Shown: positions 45,419 to 55,092, numbered from the stretch's first letter. The stretch is DNA of 64,000 bases from WHSW01 sp963821345 (GCA_963821345.1 CAWGDM010000003.1:372001-436000), one strand, 5' to 3'. Translations and numbers: made by a program. The notes: generated by a model not told the origin, from the letters alone.

Positions 45419-46873
45419 GTGTCCGCGACCGACACAACGACCGAGGCTGCCAGCGAAGCGCCCGCCGGCCCTCCCCCCGCGGCGGCCAACGGCGGCTCCG
45501 CCGATCTGCTGATCGAGGTCGACGGCAAGCTCGTCCCCAATTACGACGCCACGATCCGCCCGTTCGAGGAGGGTGACGTGGTCGCCGGCGAGGTGGTGCG
45601 GATCGACAAGGACGAGGTCCTGGTCGACATCGGCTACAAGTCGGAGGGCGTCATCCCGGCGAACGAACTCTCGATCCGCCGCTCGGTCGACCCGTCGGAA
45701 GAGGTCTCGCTCGGCGAGCAGGTCGACGCCCTGGTGCTCACCAAGGAGGACCAGGAGGGCCGCCTGGTCCTGTCCAAGAAGCGCGCCCGGTTCGAGAAGG
45801 CTTGGCGCAAGATCGAGGTCGCCGCCGATACCGGCGAGCCGGTCGAGGGCAGCGTGATCGAGGTCGTCAAGGGCGGCCTGATCCTCGACCTCGGGGTGCG
45901 CGGCTTCCTGCCCGCCTCGCTGGTCGACATCCGCCGCGTCCACAACCTCGACGAGTTCAAGGGCCAGACGCTCGAGTGCAAGGTGATCGAGCTCAACCGC
46001 TCGCGCAACAACGTGGTCCTCTCGCGCCGCGCGGTGCTCGAGGAGGAGCGCAAGGAGGTCCGCGAGCAGATCCTCGGGCGCCTCGAGCCCGGCCAGGTCG
46101 TCGAGGGCAAGATCTCCAACATCGTCGACTTCGGCGCCTTCGTCGACCTCGAGGGCATCGACGGCCTGATCCACATCTCGGAGCTCTCCTGGAGCCACGT
46201 CAACCACCCGTCCGAGGTGCTGTCGATCGGCGAGACGGTGCGGGTCAAGGTGCTCGACATCGACCGCGACCGCCAGCGGATCTCGCTCGGTCTCAAGCAG
46301 ACCCAGGAGGACCCGTGGCAGACGGTCCTCAACGAGTACAAGCCGAACGACATCCTCGAGGGCAAGGTGACCAAGGTCGTCGCCTTCGGCGCCTTCGTCG
46401 AGATCGTCCCCGGGGTCGAGGGCCTGGTCCACATCTCCGAGCTGGCGGAGCACCACGTCGAGACCCCCGGCGAGGTCGTGCAGCCGGGCCAGGAGGTCTG
46501 GGTGCGGATCCTCGAGATCGACGAGGAGCGCCGCCGGATCTCGCTCAGCGTCAAGCGCGCCGCCCGCAACGACAACCTTCCGCTACGCGACCTGATCCCG
46601 CCGGAGCTGCAGCCCGACGCGCAGCCGGTGGCCGAGGCGGGCAGCGAGACGGCCGAGCTTGGGCTCTCCGAGGAGGTCTTCTCGGAGCCCGCGCCGCCCG
46701 CCGAGCCCGCCGCCGCTCCGGAGCCCGAGGCCGAGGTGGCGCCGGCGCCCGAGGCGCCTGCCGAGGCAGAGGTGCCCGCCGAGCCCGAGCCCGCGCCCGA
46801 GCCTGAGGCCGAGGCGGCGCCGGAGCCCGAGGCTCCTGCGCCCGCCGAGCCCGAGCCCGAGCAAGCCTCCTGA
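45419..46873 (+). CDS. rpsA: 30S ribosomal protein S1
   Basis: 484 residues with four S1 RNA-binding domains (starting near residues 50, 138, 222 and 309; for example GKISNIVDFGAFVDLEGIDG and GKVTKVVAFGAFVEIVPGVE). Four domains are normal for actinobacteria, against six in E. coli. The C-terminal ~85 residues are a low-complexity Pro-Glu-Ala tail (PEPEAEVAPAPEAPAEAE) that is longer than usual and acidic. S1 brings mRNA to the 30S subunit. GTG start at 45419; coaE follows after ten bases, a common actinobacterial order. Confidence 0.95.
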   Translation: MSATDTTTEAASEAPAGPPPAAANGGSADLLIEVDGKLVPNYDATIRPFEEGDVVAGEVVRIDKDEVLVDIGYKSEGVIPANELSIRRSVDPSEEVSLGEQVDALVLTKEDQEGRLVLSKKRARFEKAWRKIEVAADTGEPVEGSVIEVVKGGLILDLGVRGFLPASLVDIRRVHNLDEFKGQTLECKVIELNRSRNNVVLSRRAVLEEERKEVREQILGRLEPGQVVEGKISNIVDFGAFVDLEGIDGLIHISELSWSHVNHPSEVLSIGETVRVKVLDIDRDRQRISLGLKQTQEDPWQTVLNEYKPNDILEGKVTKVVAFGAFVEIVPGVEGLVHISELAEHHVETPGEVVQPGQEVWVRILEIDEERRRISLSVKRAARNDNLPLRDLIPPELQPDAQPVAEAGSETAELGLSEEVFSEPAPPAEPAAAPEPEAEVAPAPEAPAEAEVPAEPEPAPEPEAEAAPEPEAPAPAEPEPEQAS

Positions 46874-46883
46874 GGCGAGCGCG

Positions 46884-47504
46884 GTGGCTGCCGCGCCCGA
46901 AGAAGCCCGCCGGACCCCCGTCGTCGGACTGACCGGCGCGATCGCCGCCGGCAAGAGCGAGGCGCTCGCCGCGCTCGAGCGCGCGGGCGCCGCGACGCTC
47001 TCCGCCGATGCGGTCGTCCATCAGCTGCTTGACACTTCCCGGGTGCGCGATCTCCTGGTCGGTCGCTGGGGTGAGGAGGTGGCTCCCGACGGGGTCGTCG
47101 ACCGCGCCCGCGTCGGCGCGATCGTCTTCGAGCGGCCCGATGAGCTGGGCTGGCTGGAGAGCACCCTGCACCCGTTGGTCGGCGAGCGAATCCTCGCCTG
47201 GCGGGACGCGCTCGACCCGGGGACGCCGCTCGCGGTGATCGAGGTCCCGCTGCTGTTCGAGACCGGGATGGAGTCCGTCTTCGACGCGACGATCGCCGTG
47301 ACCGCGCCCGAGGAGGTTCGGCTGGAGCGGGCCGGAGCGCGGGGCACAATCGAGCTCGAGGGCCGCTCCGGGCGCCAGCTCTCGCAGGACGAGAAGGCCG
47401 AGCGGGCCACGCACGTGATCCGCAACGACGCCGGGCTCGACCAGCTCGCCGACCAGGCCGAGGCGCTCGTCGCCGAGCTCGCGGGCGACCATCCGGCCCG
47501 ATGA
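46884..47504 (+). CDS. coaE: dephospho-CoA kinase
   Basis: 206 residues from GTG 46884. VVGLTGAIAAGKSEALAAL is the P-loop (GxIAAGKS), LSADAVVHQLL the substrate lid Asp, then LHPLVGERI and VIEVPLLFETGME, all family motifs. It phosphorylates dephospho-CoA in the last step of CoA synthesis. Its stop overlaps the start of the transglycosylase gene (ATGA). The start is uncertain by a few codons because the N-terminus (AAAPEEARRTP) is poorly conserved. Confidence 0.92.
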   Translation: MAAAPEEARRTPVVGLTGAIAAGKSEALAALERAGAATLSADAVVHQLLDTSRVRDLLVGRWGEEVAPDGVVDRARVGAIVFERPDELGWLESTLHPLVGERILAWRDALDPGTPLAVIEVPLLFETGMESVFDATIAVTAPEEVRLERAGARGTIELEGRSGRQLSQDEKAERATHVIRNDAGLDQLADQAEALVAELAGDHPAR

Positions 47505-48067
47505 GCGGCAGGGGGGTCAAGCTGGTCCTGATCTTCGCCGCGCTCGGAGTTGCGATGGCCCTGGTCCTGACCAAGCTCAACCTCGGCGACGCGATTCGCG
47601 AGGTGACGCTGCCGCTGCGCCACGACGACATCATCCGCCAGCAGGCGGAGGAGAAGGACCTCGATCCGGCGCTGATCGCCGCGGTGATCAACGTCGAGTC
47701 GGGATTCGACCAGCACGCGCGATCGGGCGCCGACGCCCGTGGACTGATGCAGGTCACGCCCGACACCGCCCAGGCGATCGCCGACGCGAGCGGCGGCACC
47801 GCGTTCACGGTCGACGACCTCGAGGACCCGCAGATCAACATCAGCTACGGCTCCTACCACCTGCGCCAGCTGCTCGACCAGTACGACGGCAACGAGATCG
47901 CGGCCCTCGCCGCCTACAACGCCGGCAGCGGCAACGTAGACGGCTGGGGCGGCGCGGGCCTGGAGCTCGGCGACATCGCCTTTCCCGAGACCCGCGCCTA
48001 CGTCGAGGAGGTGCTCGAGAAGCGCGAGCAGTACGCGGACAACTACGCGGACGAGCTCGGGCTCTGA
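47501..48067 (+). CDS. lytic transglycosylase (SLT domain), membrane-anchored or secreted
   Basis: 188 residues. A hydrophobic N-terminus (LVLIFAALGVAMALVLT) is followed by a Slt-type goose-lysozyme-like domain: AAVINVESGFDQHA (catalytic Glu), GADARGLMQVTPDTAQAI, INISYGSYHLRQLL and AALAAYNAGSGNVDGWGG. It cleaves peptidoglycan glycan strands to anhydromuramyl products. The start overlaps the coaE stop by four bases. Confidence 0.92.
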   Translation: MSGRGVKLVLIFAALGVAMALVLTKLNLGDAIREVTLPLRHDDIIRQQAEEKDLDPALIAAVINVESGFDQHARSGADARGLMQVTPDTAQAIADASGGTAFTVDDLEDPQINISYGSYHLRQLLDQYDGNEIAALAAYNAGSGNVDGWGGAGLELGDIAFPETRAYVEEVLEKREQYADNYADELGL

Positions 48068-48087
48068 CGTCGGTGGGGCGGGCCTAG

Positions 48088-50439
48088 TTGGACCTGCTGG
48101 TCGCGTGGCTGCTGTTCCCGCTGGTGCTGGCGGCGCTCTGCGGAGGCTGCGGGCTGCTGGTCGACCGCGTCGCGGGCGGCCGGCTGCCGGTTCCGCTGGT
48201 GTTCGCCGGCGGCTTCTGCGTGGTCGTCGTCGCCGGCCAGTTCCTGACCCTGGCCGACGGGACGGCCGAGCTAACGGCTCCGGCGGTCGTCGTCCTGGCG
48301 CTCGCCGGGTTGCTGGTCGGCCGTGGGCGGCGTCAGCTCGAGGGCTGGGGCTTGGCCGCGGGAGTCGCGGTGCTCGCCGTCTACGCGGCGCCGATCGTGC
48401 TCTCGGGCGAGCCGACGATCGCGGGCTTCATCAAGCTCGACGACACCGCGACCTGGCTCACGCTCACCGACCGGCTGATGGAGCACGGACGCGACCTCGA
48501 CGGGCTGGCGCCCTCCACCTATGAGGCGACCCTGCACTTCAACCTCGGCGACGGCTATCCGGTCGGTTCCTTCGTCCCCTTCGGGGTCGCCGCGGCGCTG
48601 TTGCCGACCGACCCGGCGTGGCTGATCCAGCCCTACATCGCGTTCACCGCGGCGCTGCTGGCGCTGGCCCTGTGGTCGCTCGCGAGCCCGCTCGCCGAGC
48701 GCCACGGCCTGCGCGCCGCCACCGCGGTGATCGCCGCGCAGCCGGCGCTGCTGTTCGGCTACTACCTGTGGGGCGGGATCAAGGAGGTCGCCGGGGCGGC
48801 GATCATCGCCACCTTCGCCTGCGTCGCCGCCCGACTCGCCGAGCGCCCGGCCGAGCTGCGCGCCGCGCTCTGGCCCGCGGTGGTGGCCGCTGCACTGCTC
48901 GGCGTGCTCAGCACGGGCGGCCTGGTCTGGCTCGCGCTCCCGTTGGTCGGGATCGCAGTGCTGCTCTGGCGGCGGGCCGGCGCCGCGATCGCCGCGGCCA
49001 GGCTGGCGGCCGTCGGCGGCGCAATCGCGATCCTCAGCCTCCCGGTGATCATCTCCGGGTCGCTGCTGCCGCCGACCTCGTCCCCGCTCACGGACGGCGG
49101 CGCGCGAGGCAACCTGATCGAGCCGCTGAAGGCGGCCCAGGTCGCGGGGATCTGGCCGGCGGGCGACTTCCGCCTGGTGCCCGACGACGAGCTGGTCACC
49201 TACCTGTTGATCGCGATCGCGATCGCCGCCGCGGTCGCCGGCCTGATCTGGTCGGTGAGCAGCCGCCGCGTCGCGCCGACGCTCTACGTCGCCGGCACGC
49301 TGGCCGGCTGCGCGGTGCTGGTCGCGGTTGGCTCGCCGTGGGTCGGTGGCAAGGCGCTGGCGACGGCCTCGCCGGCGATCCCGTTCGCGGCGATGCTGGG
49401 CGCCGGCTGGATGCTCGCCAGGGGCCTGCGGCCGCTGGCGATCGCCGCCGGGGCTCTGTTGGCGGTCGGGGTGGTGTGGTCGAACGCGCTCGGGTACGGG
49501 GGTGTCAGCCTCGCTCCCCACGGCCAGTTCGCCGATCTCGAGCGAATCGGCGACCGGGTAGCCGGGCAGGGACCGACCCTGATGACCGAGTATGAGCCCT
49601 ACGGCGTGCGTCACTTCCTCCGCGACTCAGACCCCGAGGGCATCTCCGAGCTTCGCCGCCGCACGATCCCCCTGCGCGACGGCACGACCGTCCCCAAGGG
49701 CGAGTCCGCGGACACCGACCGGATCGACCCGGCGGCGCTCGCCGTCTACCGGACGCTCGTCCTGCGGCGCTCCCCGACGCAGAGCAGGCCACCGGCGCCG
49801 TATCGGCTGATCTGGAGGGGCGAGTACTACGAGGCGTGGCAGCGGCCCGCGCGCCCGGTTGCGGTGCTGCCGCGGCTCGGGTTGGGCGACCGCCACGACC
49901 CCTACGCGGTGCCGCGCTGTGACCAAGTCCTGGCGCTGGCTCGCCAGACGGACGGCGGCCTGGTCGCGGCGGCGGGCGAGCGGCCGGTGATCGTGCCGCT
50001 CTCGGCGACCGAGTACCCGCGTTCGTGGTCGACGCCGGCGACCCGCTACGCGCCGGTTCCCCGCAGCCCGGGAACGATCTCGACCCGGGTCTCGGTCGAG
50101 CGCCCGGCGACGTACGAGTTCTGGCTCGGGGGCTCGCTGCGCCCGCAAACGGAGCTGATCGTCGACGGCCGCTCGGCCGGTGAGATCCGCGGCGAGCTCA
50201 ACAACGACGGCGGCTACGTGCGGCTCGGATCTGCGGAGCTCGAGCCCGGCGCGCACACGGTCGAGGTGCGGATCGGCGGCGCCGACCTGCACCCTGGCAG
50301 CGCCGGCGACGCCGGGGAGGTCGGGCCGCTCGTGGTCAGCTCGACCGATCCGTCCCAGACCCGGCTGATCCGGGTCCGGTCGGCTGAGGCGCGCGAGCTC
50401 TGCGGGCGGGCCTGGGACTGGATCGAGGTCGCCGGATGA
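48088..50439 (+). CDS. large polytopic membrane protein, unknown function (possible glycosyltransferase-like)
   Basis: 783 residues from TTG 48088. About 13 membrane helices lie in the first ~460 residues, among them PLVLAALCGGCGLLVDRVAG and AGCAVLVAVGSPWVGGKAL, and a DDTATWLTLTDRLMEHG loop follows the third or fourth helix. The C-terminal ~300 residues are extracytoplasmic and probably include a beta-sandwich (ATYEFWLGGSLRPQTELIVDGRSAG). The shape resembles GT-C type lipid-linked sugar transferases of actinobacteria, but I do not see a decisive catalytic DD/DE pair, so this is tentative. MFS gene overlaps its stop (ATGA). Confidence 0.65.
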   Translation: MDLLVAWLLFPLVLAALCGGCGLLVDRVAGGRLPVPLVFAGGFCVVVVAGQFLTLADGTAELTAPAVVVLALAGLLVGRGRRQLEGWGLAAGVAVLAVYAAPIVLSGEPTIAGFIKLDDTATWLTLTDRLMEHGRDLDGLAPSTYEATLHFNLGDGYPVGSFVPFGVAAALLPTDPAWLIQPYIAFTAALLALALWSLASPLAERHGLRAATAVIAAQPALLFGYYLWGGIKEVAGAAIIATFACVAARLAERPAELRAALWPAVVAAALLGVLSTGGLVWLALPLVGIAVLLWRRAGAAIAAARLAAVGGAIAILSLPVIISGSLLPPTSSPLTDGGARGNLIEPLKAAQVAGIWPAGDFRLVPDDELVTYLLIAIAIAAAVAGLIWSVSSRRVAPTLYVAGTLAGCAVLVAVGSPWVGGKALATASPAIPFAAMLGAGWMLARGLRPLAIAAGALLAVGVVWSNALGYGGVSLAPHGQFADLERIGDRVAGQGPTLMTEYEPYGVRHFLRDSDPEGISELRRRTIPLRDGTTVPKGESADTDRIDPAALAVYRTLVLRRSPTQSRPPAPYRLIWRGEYYEAWQRPARPVAVLPRLGLGDRHDPYAVPRCDQVLALARQTDGGLVAAAGERPVIVPLSATEYPRSWSTPATRYAPVPRSPGTISTRVSVERPATYEFWLGGSLRPQTELIVDGRSAGEIRGELNNDGGYVRLGSAELEPGAHTVEVRIGGADLHPGSAGDAGEVGPLVVSSTDPSQTRLIRVRSAEARELCGRAWDWIEVAG

Positions 50440-51842
50440 GCTTCCAACCCAGCGTCGGGTCGGTTCCGCGCCAGCCGGGCCGCGAGCGGTTGAGAGCGGC
50501 GCTCGCGGTTGGCGTCGCCATGGTGCTCGCCGATTCCTCGGTCGTCGTCCTGGCGCTTCCCGAGATCTATCGCGAGCTCGACGTCTCGGTGACCGCGGTG
50601 ACCTGGGTCCTGGTCGCGTTCAACCTGGTGCTGGCGCTCGCCGCGCTGCCGGCCGCGCGCCTCGCGCGCCGGCTGGGCCCGGCGCGGGTGGCGCTCGGCG
50701 GGATGCTGCTGTTCGGCTCGGCGAGCCTGATCTGCGGCCTGGCCGGGTCGATCGGGCTGCTGATCGCGGCCCGCTGCGCGCAGGCGATCGGCGGCGCCGC
50801 GGCGGTCTGCGCCTCGCTCGAGCTGCTGCCATCGGTGGTCGGCTCGGAGCAGCGCGCGGCGACCGTGTGGGCTGCCTCGGGGGCGATCGGCGCGGCTCTC
50901 GGGCCGGCGCTCGGCGGGCTGCTGACCGAGCTCGTCTCGTGGCAGTCGATCTTCTTCGTCCAGGTCCCGGTGGCGGCGGCCTGCGCCGTCGTCCTCACCG
51001 GGCCCGCGGCGCTGGAGCGCTCGCGCGAGCGGATCGCCGCCGAGGTAGAGCCCGCGGGCCGGCCGCACGTGGCCGCCAACGTCGCCCTGGCGCTGGTCTC
51101 CGCGGCGCTCGCCGCGGCGCTGTTCTTGATCGTTCTGCTGCTGATCGAGGGCTGGCGGCTGAGCCCGATCGCCGCGGCCGCGGCGGTCACCGTGATGCCC
51201 GTCTGCGCGCTGGCGAGCGCCCCGCTCACCTCCCGGGTCGAGTCGGTGGCGGCGCGCGCCGGAGCGGGGGTGATCCTGATCGCCGGCGGGCTCGCCGGGC
51301 TCGGCCTGCTGCCGGACGCCTCGATCGCGCTCACCCTGCCGCCGCAGGCGCTGGTCGGCGCCGGCCTGGCGCTGACCCTGTCGGCGCTGACCGAGGCGGC
51401 GCTCGCGGGCCGCTCGCCGCAGGCGATCCACGGCGGCTGGACGATCGCCGCCCGCCACGCCGGCGTCGTCGCCGGACTGTTGGTGCTGACCCCCGTGTTC
51501 ACCGCCGACCTGGAGACCGAGCGCGCCAACGCCGAGCAGGCGGGCGTCGCGGCCCTGCTCGACGCGGAGATCTCGCCGAGCTCGAAGTTCGACCTGGCGA
51601 ACCGGATCGCCGACCAGATCGCGGCGGAGGGCGACAAGGTGCCGGTCGTCGGGCCGGCCTTCGACCCGCTGCCCGAGGACCCACAGGAGCGCGCCGCGAC
51701 GATCGCCCTGCGGACCCGGATCGAGTCCGAGGTCGACAAGGCCGCCACCCACGCGTTCAGCGCCTCGTTCCTGATCGCCGCCGCGTTCGCGCTTGCTGCC
51801 CTGATCCCGATCGCGATCGCCCGCCGGAGGATTGAGCTGTGA
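50436..51842 (+). CDS. MFS transporter, drug/proton antiporter-like (DHA2 type)
   Basis: 468 residues, about 14 helices. MVLADSSVVVLALPEIYRELDVS is the first-helix signature of DHA2 exporters, VTWVLVAFNLVLALAALPAARLARRLG contains motif A, and SGAIGAALGPALGGLLTELVSW is motif C, characteristic of antiporters. A large extracytoplasmic loop between the last two helices (about 360-440) includes many charged residues. Substrate cannot be predicted. Its TGA stop is the first part of dispersed repeat copy D. Confidence 0.85.
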   Translation: MSFQPSVGSVPRQPGRERLRAALAVGVAMVLADSSVVVLALPEIYRELDVSVTAVTWVLVAFNLVLALAALPAARLARRLGPARVALGGMLLFGSASLICGLAGSIGLLIAARCAQAIGGAAAVCASLELLPSVVGSEQRAATVWAASGAIGAALGPALGGLLTELVSWQSIFFVQVPVAAACAVVLTGPAALERSRERIAAEVEPAGRPHVAANVALALVSAALAAALFLIVLLLIEGWRLSPIAAAAAVTVMPVCALASAPLTSRVESVAARAGAGVILIAGGLAGLGLLPDASIALTLPPQALVGAGLALTLSALTEAALAGRSPQAIHGGWTIAARHAGVVAGLLVLTPVFTADLETERANAEQAGVAALLDAEISPSSKFDLANRIADQIAAEGDKVPVVGPAFDPLPEDPQERAATIALRTRIESEVDKAATHAFSASFLIAAAFALAALIPIAIARRRIEL

Positions 51843-51884
51843 GGCGGAGCGCAGCGAGCCGAGCCGCGCCGCCGTTGAGGCGCC
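51840..51884 (+). repeat. ~45-bp dispersed repeat, copy D
   Basis: TGAGGCGGAGCGCAGCGAGCC through to GTTGAGGCGCCT. The initial TGA is the stop codon of the MFS gene, exactly as copy C supplies the stop of the proline dehydrogenase gene. Confidence 0.85.
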
Positions 51885-51888
51885 TGCT

Positions 51889-52398
51889 GTGAGTGTGTCG
51901 GAGGGCAGGATGCTGGTGATCGGCGCGGTGGTCGCGTCCTTGTTGCTGGTCTGCGTCTATCTGGCCGCCGGCGGCGCGGACTACGAGCCGACTCCGGTCG
52001 CCGACCCGTGCGCGTCACGAGACGTGCAGCCACCGCACGGACTCGAGGAGGAGGCGCAGCAGTTCTTCCTCTCCGCCGTCGACGGAGCCGCCTGCGAGCT
52101 CGGGGTCAGCCGCGAGGAGCTGGTGGTCGCCCTGGCGACCGAGGAGTCGCGGCAGGAGTTCGCCGCCGAGCACGGCATCGACGACGCGACCCTCGACGCC
52201 GCGGTGCGGGCGGGCGCCGTGCGGGCGATCGACGACGCGGTCGACGACGGCGAGCTCAGCCCGCTTCTCGCCAGCGGCCTGCGCGAGCTCGCCCAGCGGC
52301 TCCCGGTCGAGCAGCTGATCGACCTGATCGGCGGCGCCCAGTCGGTCTTCGACGACGCCGGGAACCTGCTCGACCAGCTCGGCGGCCTGATCCCCTGA
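51889..52398 (+). CDS. membrane-anchored hypothetical protein
   Basis: 169 residues from GTG 51889 (ATG 51910 possible). A membrane segment (LVIGAVVASLLLVCVYLAA) is followed by an extracytoplasmic acidic domain with two Cys (DPCASRD, GAACELG), EELVVALATEESRQEFAAEHG and LRELAQRLPVEQLIDLIGG, mostly alpha-helical. No family recognised. It lies downstream of the MFS gene, separated by repeat D, and is convergent with the DoxX-like gene, the stop codons being adjacent. Confidence 0.65.
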   Translation: MSVSEGRMLVIGAVVASLLLVCVYLAAGGADYEPTPVADPCASRDVQPPHGLEEEAQQFFLSAVDGAACELGVSREELVVALATEESRQEFAAEHGIDDATLDAAVRAGAVRAIDDAVDDGELSPLLASGLRELAQRLPVEQLIDLIGGAQSVFDDAGNLLDQLGGLIP

Positions 52399-52773
52399 CT
52401 ACTCGGTCGCCCGCCAGGCCCAGAGCGCGAACAGCGGCTGGATCGGCAGCCGGGCGAACAGCAGCCAGCGCGGCATCCGGTCGGCCGGCACGCCCCGCCT
52501 GGCGACGTCATCGGGGTCGAGGGCCATGTGAACGTTGGCCGGGAAGACGGCGATCAGGACGCCCAGAAGCCACCAGCGCCCGAGCCTGCGGGTTGCCGCG
52601 GGCAGCACCAGCGCGCCCCCGGCGAGCTCGGCGTAGCCGCTCCAGCGGACCGCCTCGTCGGGCTCGATCGGGACGTAGGCGGGGACGATCGCCTCGTAGT
52701 CGCGCGGGCGGACGAAGTGCATCGTCCCGGCGAACAGCCAGAAGATCCCGAGCAGGATTCGCGAGCGGCCCAT
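52399..52773 (-). CDS. DoxX-like small membrane protein
   Basis: 124 residues, four helices. ILLGIFWLFAGTMHFVRPRDYEAIVPAYVP at the N-terminus, SGYAELAGGALVL and VFPANVHMALDPDD are typical of the DoxX/DoxD-related family, of unclear role in thiol or thiosulfate metabolism. ATG 52773 was preferred over upstream starts, which would add unrelated Arg-rich residues. It is downstream of the zinc protease gene on the same strand (gap 19 bases). Confidence 0.82.
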   Translation of the reverse strand: MGRSRILLGIFWLFAGTMHFVRPRDYEAIVPAYVPIEPDEAVRWSGYAELAGGALVLPAATRRLGRWWLLGVLIAVFPANVHMALDPDDVARRGVPADRMPRWLLFARLPIQPLFALWAWRATE

Positions 52774-52792
52774 CGGCCGGATCGTCTCAGAG

Positions 52793-54124
52793 TCAGGGGA
52801 TCTGCGAACCGGCGACCTGGCGGGCCAGCTCCTCGTCGGGCGCGAAGGCGAGCGCGGTGACCGCGCCCGCGGTCCCGACCGAGGCGTAGCCACCGTCGAG
52901 GCGCCAGGCCGGACCGCCGAGCTTTTCGCCATCGAGGCCCTCGGTCAGGTACCGGCGAACGGCCTCCTCGAAGGGCAGCGCCTGGTCCTGGGAGTCGAAT
53001 CGCCACTTGATGACCAGGGCCAGGTCCGAGCGACACGGGTACTCGCAGTCGCCCGGTGCGACGTCGCGGCGCCAGAGCTCGTAGCGGTCCCCGTCCCAGC
53101 CCGCCGCCGCCGCTTCGGCCGTCTCCTTGTCGACCCCGGTCTCGAGCAGGATCGAGGTCGGCAGCTCGCCGAGCACGTTGCGGTCGGCGGGCCGCCAGCC
53201 GTCGCGGCGCAGCACCTGCGGGTTGATCCGGACCGGGTCCGGGCGCTCGTCCTGCACGTACTTGCGCGGGTGCAGAACCTGCTCGGTGGTCGCCGGGGGC
53301 CGCGACTCGAACGCGTAGTTGACGAGCTTCCAGCTTCCCGCGAGGTCGCGCAGCTCCTGAATGAACCGGCGGCCGCCGAGGTAGCTCCAGGTGAGCTGGT
53401 CGACGTAGGCCTTCGGCACATCCCCGGTGCCCGAGTCGATCGTGTCGGTGGCGGCGAGCAGGTCGAGGGGGTTCAGGTAGCGGGCCGCGAACTCGATCAT
53501 CAGGTCGGTCGCCGAGCCCTCGTCCATCGCCTGGCGAGCGAGGGCGGCGTCGTCATCGAGCTTCGCGGCGTCGCCGCCGCCGAGGCCAAAGCGCTGATCC
53601 TCGAGCGCGTGGTCGAGCTCGTGGGCGAGGACGAACTCGACCAGCGCCTGGTTTGCGACCACGGCGTCGGAGACGATGTACAGCCGCTTCGATTTCGGGT
53701 CGTAGGCAGCAGCGGCCAGATCACCGGTGGAGTCGTAGATCGCGGCCACGTCCTCGCCGGGCTCCAACAACCCGGTGATCGCGCCGAAGGCATCGTCGTC
53801 GCCGATCCCGAGGCCACCGGCCTGATGGGTGGCCTGGCGCTGGCCGAGGCGGTTGAGGAAGGCGCTGGTCACGACCTCGGGCTTCGGCAGCCGGTCGAAG
53901 CGCAGCTCTCGCACCCTCTCGACCTCGCGCGCGACGCGCGGGGTCGCCGCGACGCTGATCCGGGTCAGTTCGTCCGGATCGAGCGCGTCGGGGGAGGGGT
54001 TCGCGGCGGCGGTCGTCGCCGGCTCCGACCCCGAGCCGCCCCCGGGGCCGGACAACGCCAGCGCCGCGCCCAGGGCCACCAAGATCAGGGTCGCGGACAC
54101 GAGCTGCCCTCTCCCGCCGTGCAT
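52793..54124 (-). CDS. secreted zinc metallopeptidase with HExxH motif
   Basis: 443 residues. A signal or anchor segment (VSATLILVALGAALALSG) precedes a Ser/Pro/Asp linker. The active-site helix FVLAHELDHALEDQ (about residue 160-173) contains HELDH, and MDEGSATDLMIEFAARYL lies ~40 residues later with a Glu suited as third zinc ligand. The C-terminus (RLDGGYASVGTAGAVTALAF) is a beta domain. It looks like a gluzincin-type neutral protease, perhaps cell-envelope associated. The weak TACTCG upstream mirrors that of lepA. Confidence 0.78.
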   Translation of the reverse strand: MHGGRGQLVSATLILVALGAALALSGPGGGSGSEPATTAAANPSPDALDPDELTRISVAATPRVAREVERVRELRFDRLPKPEVVTSAFLNRLGQRQATHQAGGLGIGDDDAFGAITGLLEPGEDVAAIYDSTGDLAAAAYDPKSKRLYIVSDAVVANQALVEFVLAHELDHALEDQRFGLGGGDAAKLDDDAALARQAMDEGSATDLMIEFAARYLNPLDLLAATDTIDSGTGDVPKAYVDQLTWSYLGGRRFIQELRDLAGSWKLVNYAFESRPPATTEQVLHPRKYVQDERPDPVRINPQVLRRDGWRPADRNVLGELPTSILLETGVDKETAEAAAAGWDGDRYELWRRDVAPGDCEYPCRSDLALVIKWRFDSQDQALPFEEAVRRYLTEGLDGEKLGGPAWRLDGGYASVGTAGAVTALAFAPDEELARQVAGSQIP

Positions 54125-54156
54125 GGGACCGAGTATGCCTTCAGTCGCCGGCGCTC

Positions 54157-55092
54157 TCACCGAGCGGGTCGCGGGCCCCTTGCGGGCCGGCGTTCGAGCG
54201 CCAGTCGCGCCGCGGCCGAGTCGCAGAAGCGCATGAAGGACTCGACCTCGTCGCGGACCGGTCCGGTCGCGGCGTGGACGACGTGCCAGTGGCGCATCGG
54301 CAGGCCGCCGCGGGGGGTGATCGTCGCCAGCATCCCGAGCTCGAGCTCGAGCTCGACCGCGGTTCGCGACTGCAGCGCGATCCCCAACCCGGCCTGCGCG
54401 GCCTGTTTGATCGCCCCGTTGGAGCCGAGCGTGAGCAGGCTGGGTTCGAGCCCGTTGGCCGCCAGATACTCCTCCGAGAGCGCGCGGGTCCCGGAACCGG
54501 GCTCGCGCACCATCCACGAGCGCGAGCCGAGCTCGGCGACGGCGACCGAGCGGCGCTTCGACAGCGGGTCGTCGGGAGCCGTGACGAGCGCGATCGGGTT
54601 CTCGGCGAAGGCATGGCCGACGAAGCGCCCGTCGTCGGGGATCCGCCCGGTGATCGCCACGTCGGCGACCCGATTGACGAGGTGCCCGAAGACCTGCTCG
54701 CGGTTGTCGACGTAGAGGCTGAGCTCGAGCTCGGGATGGCGCTCTCCGAACGCCTGGATCAGCTGTGGGGCGAGATGCTCCCCGGCCGTGGTCACGGCGC
54801 TGATACGCAGCGAACGGCGCTCGGCCGCCGCGGCTTCGCGCGCCGCCCGCCCGCCTTGCTCGAGCAGGCCGAGGACGTCCGCGGCGTAACGGGCGAAGGC
54901 GAGGCCCGCCGGCGTCGGCTTCAGGGTGCGGCCGGCGCGCTCGGTCAGCTCGACCCCGAGCTCGCGCTCGAGCGCGCCGACCGCGGCCGACACCGACGGC
55001 TGAGTGACGACGAGCTCACGGGCCGCGGCGGTCACCGAGCCGCAGCGGACGACGGCCATGAACGCGGTGAGCTGGGTGAGGGTAATAGCCAT
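54157..55092 (-). CDS. LysR-family transcriptional regulator (CbbR-like)
   Basis: 311 residues. Winged helix at the N-terminus: LTQLTAFMAVVRCGSVTAAARELVVTQPSVSAAV, then the effector-binding domain (SLRISAVTTAGEHLAPQLIQAF, ELSLYVDNREQVFGHL, VADVAITG, ANGLEPSLLTLGSNGAIKQAAQAGLGIALQ). LysR members of this subgroup, such as CbbR, control carbon-fixation genes and sense intermediates. It is 61 bases downstream of and co-directional with the phosphoribulokinase gene, so it may regulate that kinase. ATG 55092. Confidence 0.85.
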   Translation of the reverse strand: MAITLTQLTAFMAVVRCGSVTAAARELVVTQPSVSAAVGALERELGVELTERAGRTLKPTPAGLAFARYAADVLGLLEQGGRAAREAAAAERRSLRISAVTTAGEHLAPQLIQAFGERHPELELSLYVDNREQVFGHLVNRVADVAITGRIPDDGRFVGHAFAENPIALVTAPDDPLSKRRSVAVAELGSRSWMVREPGSGTRALSEEYLAANGLEPSLLTLGSNGAIKQAAQAGLGIALQSRTAVELELELGMLATITPRGGLPMRHWHVVHAATGPVRDEVESFMRFCDSAAARLALERRPARGPRPAR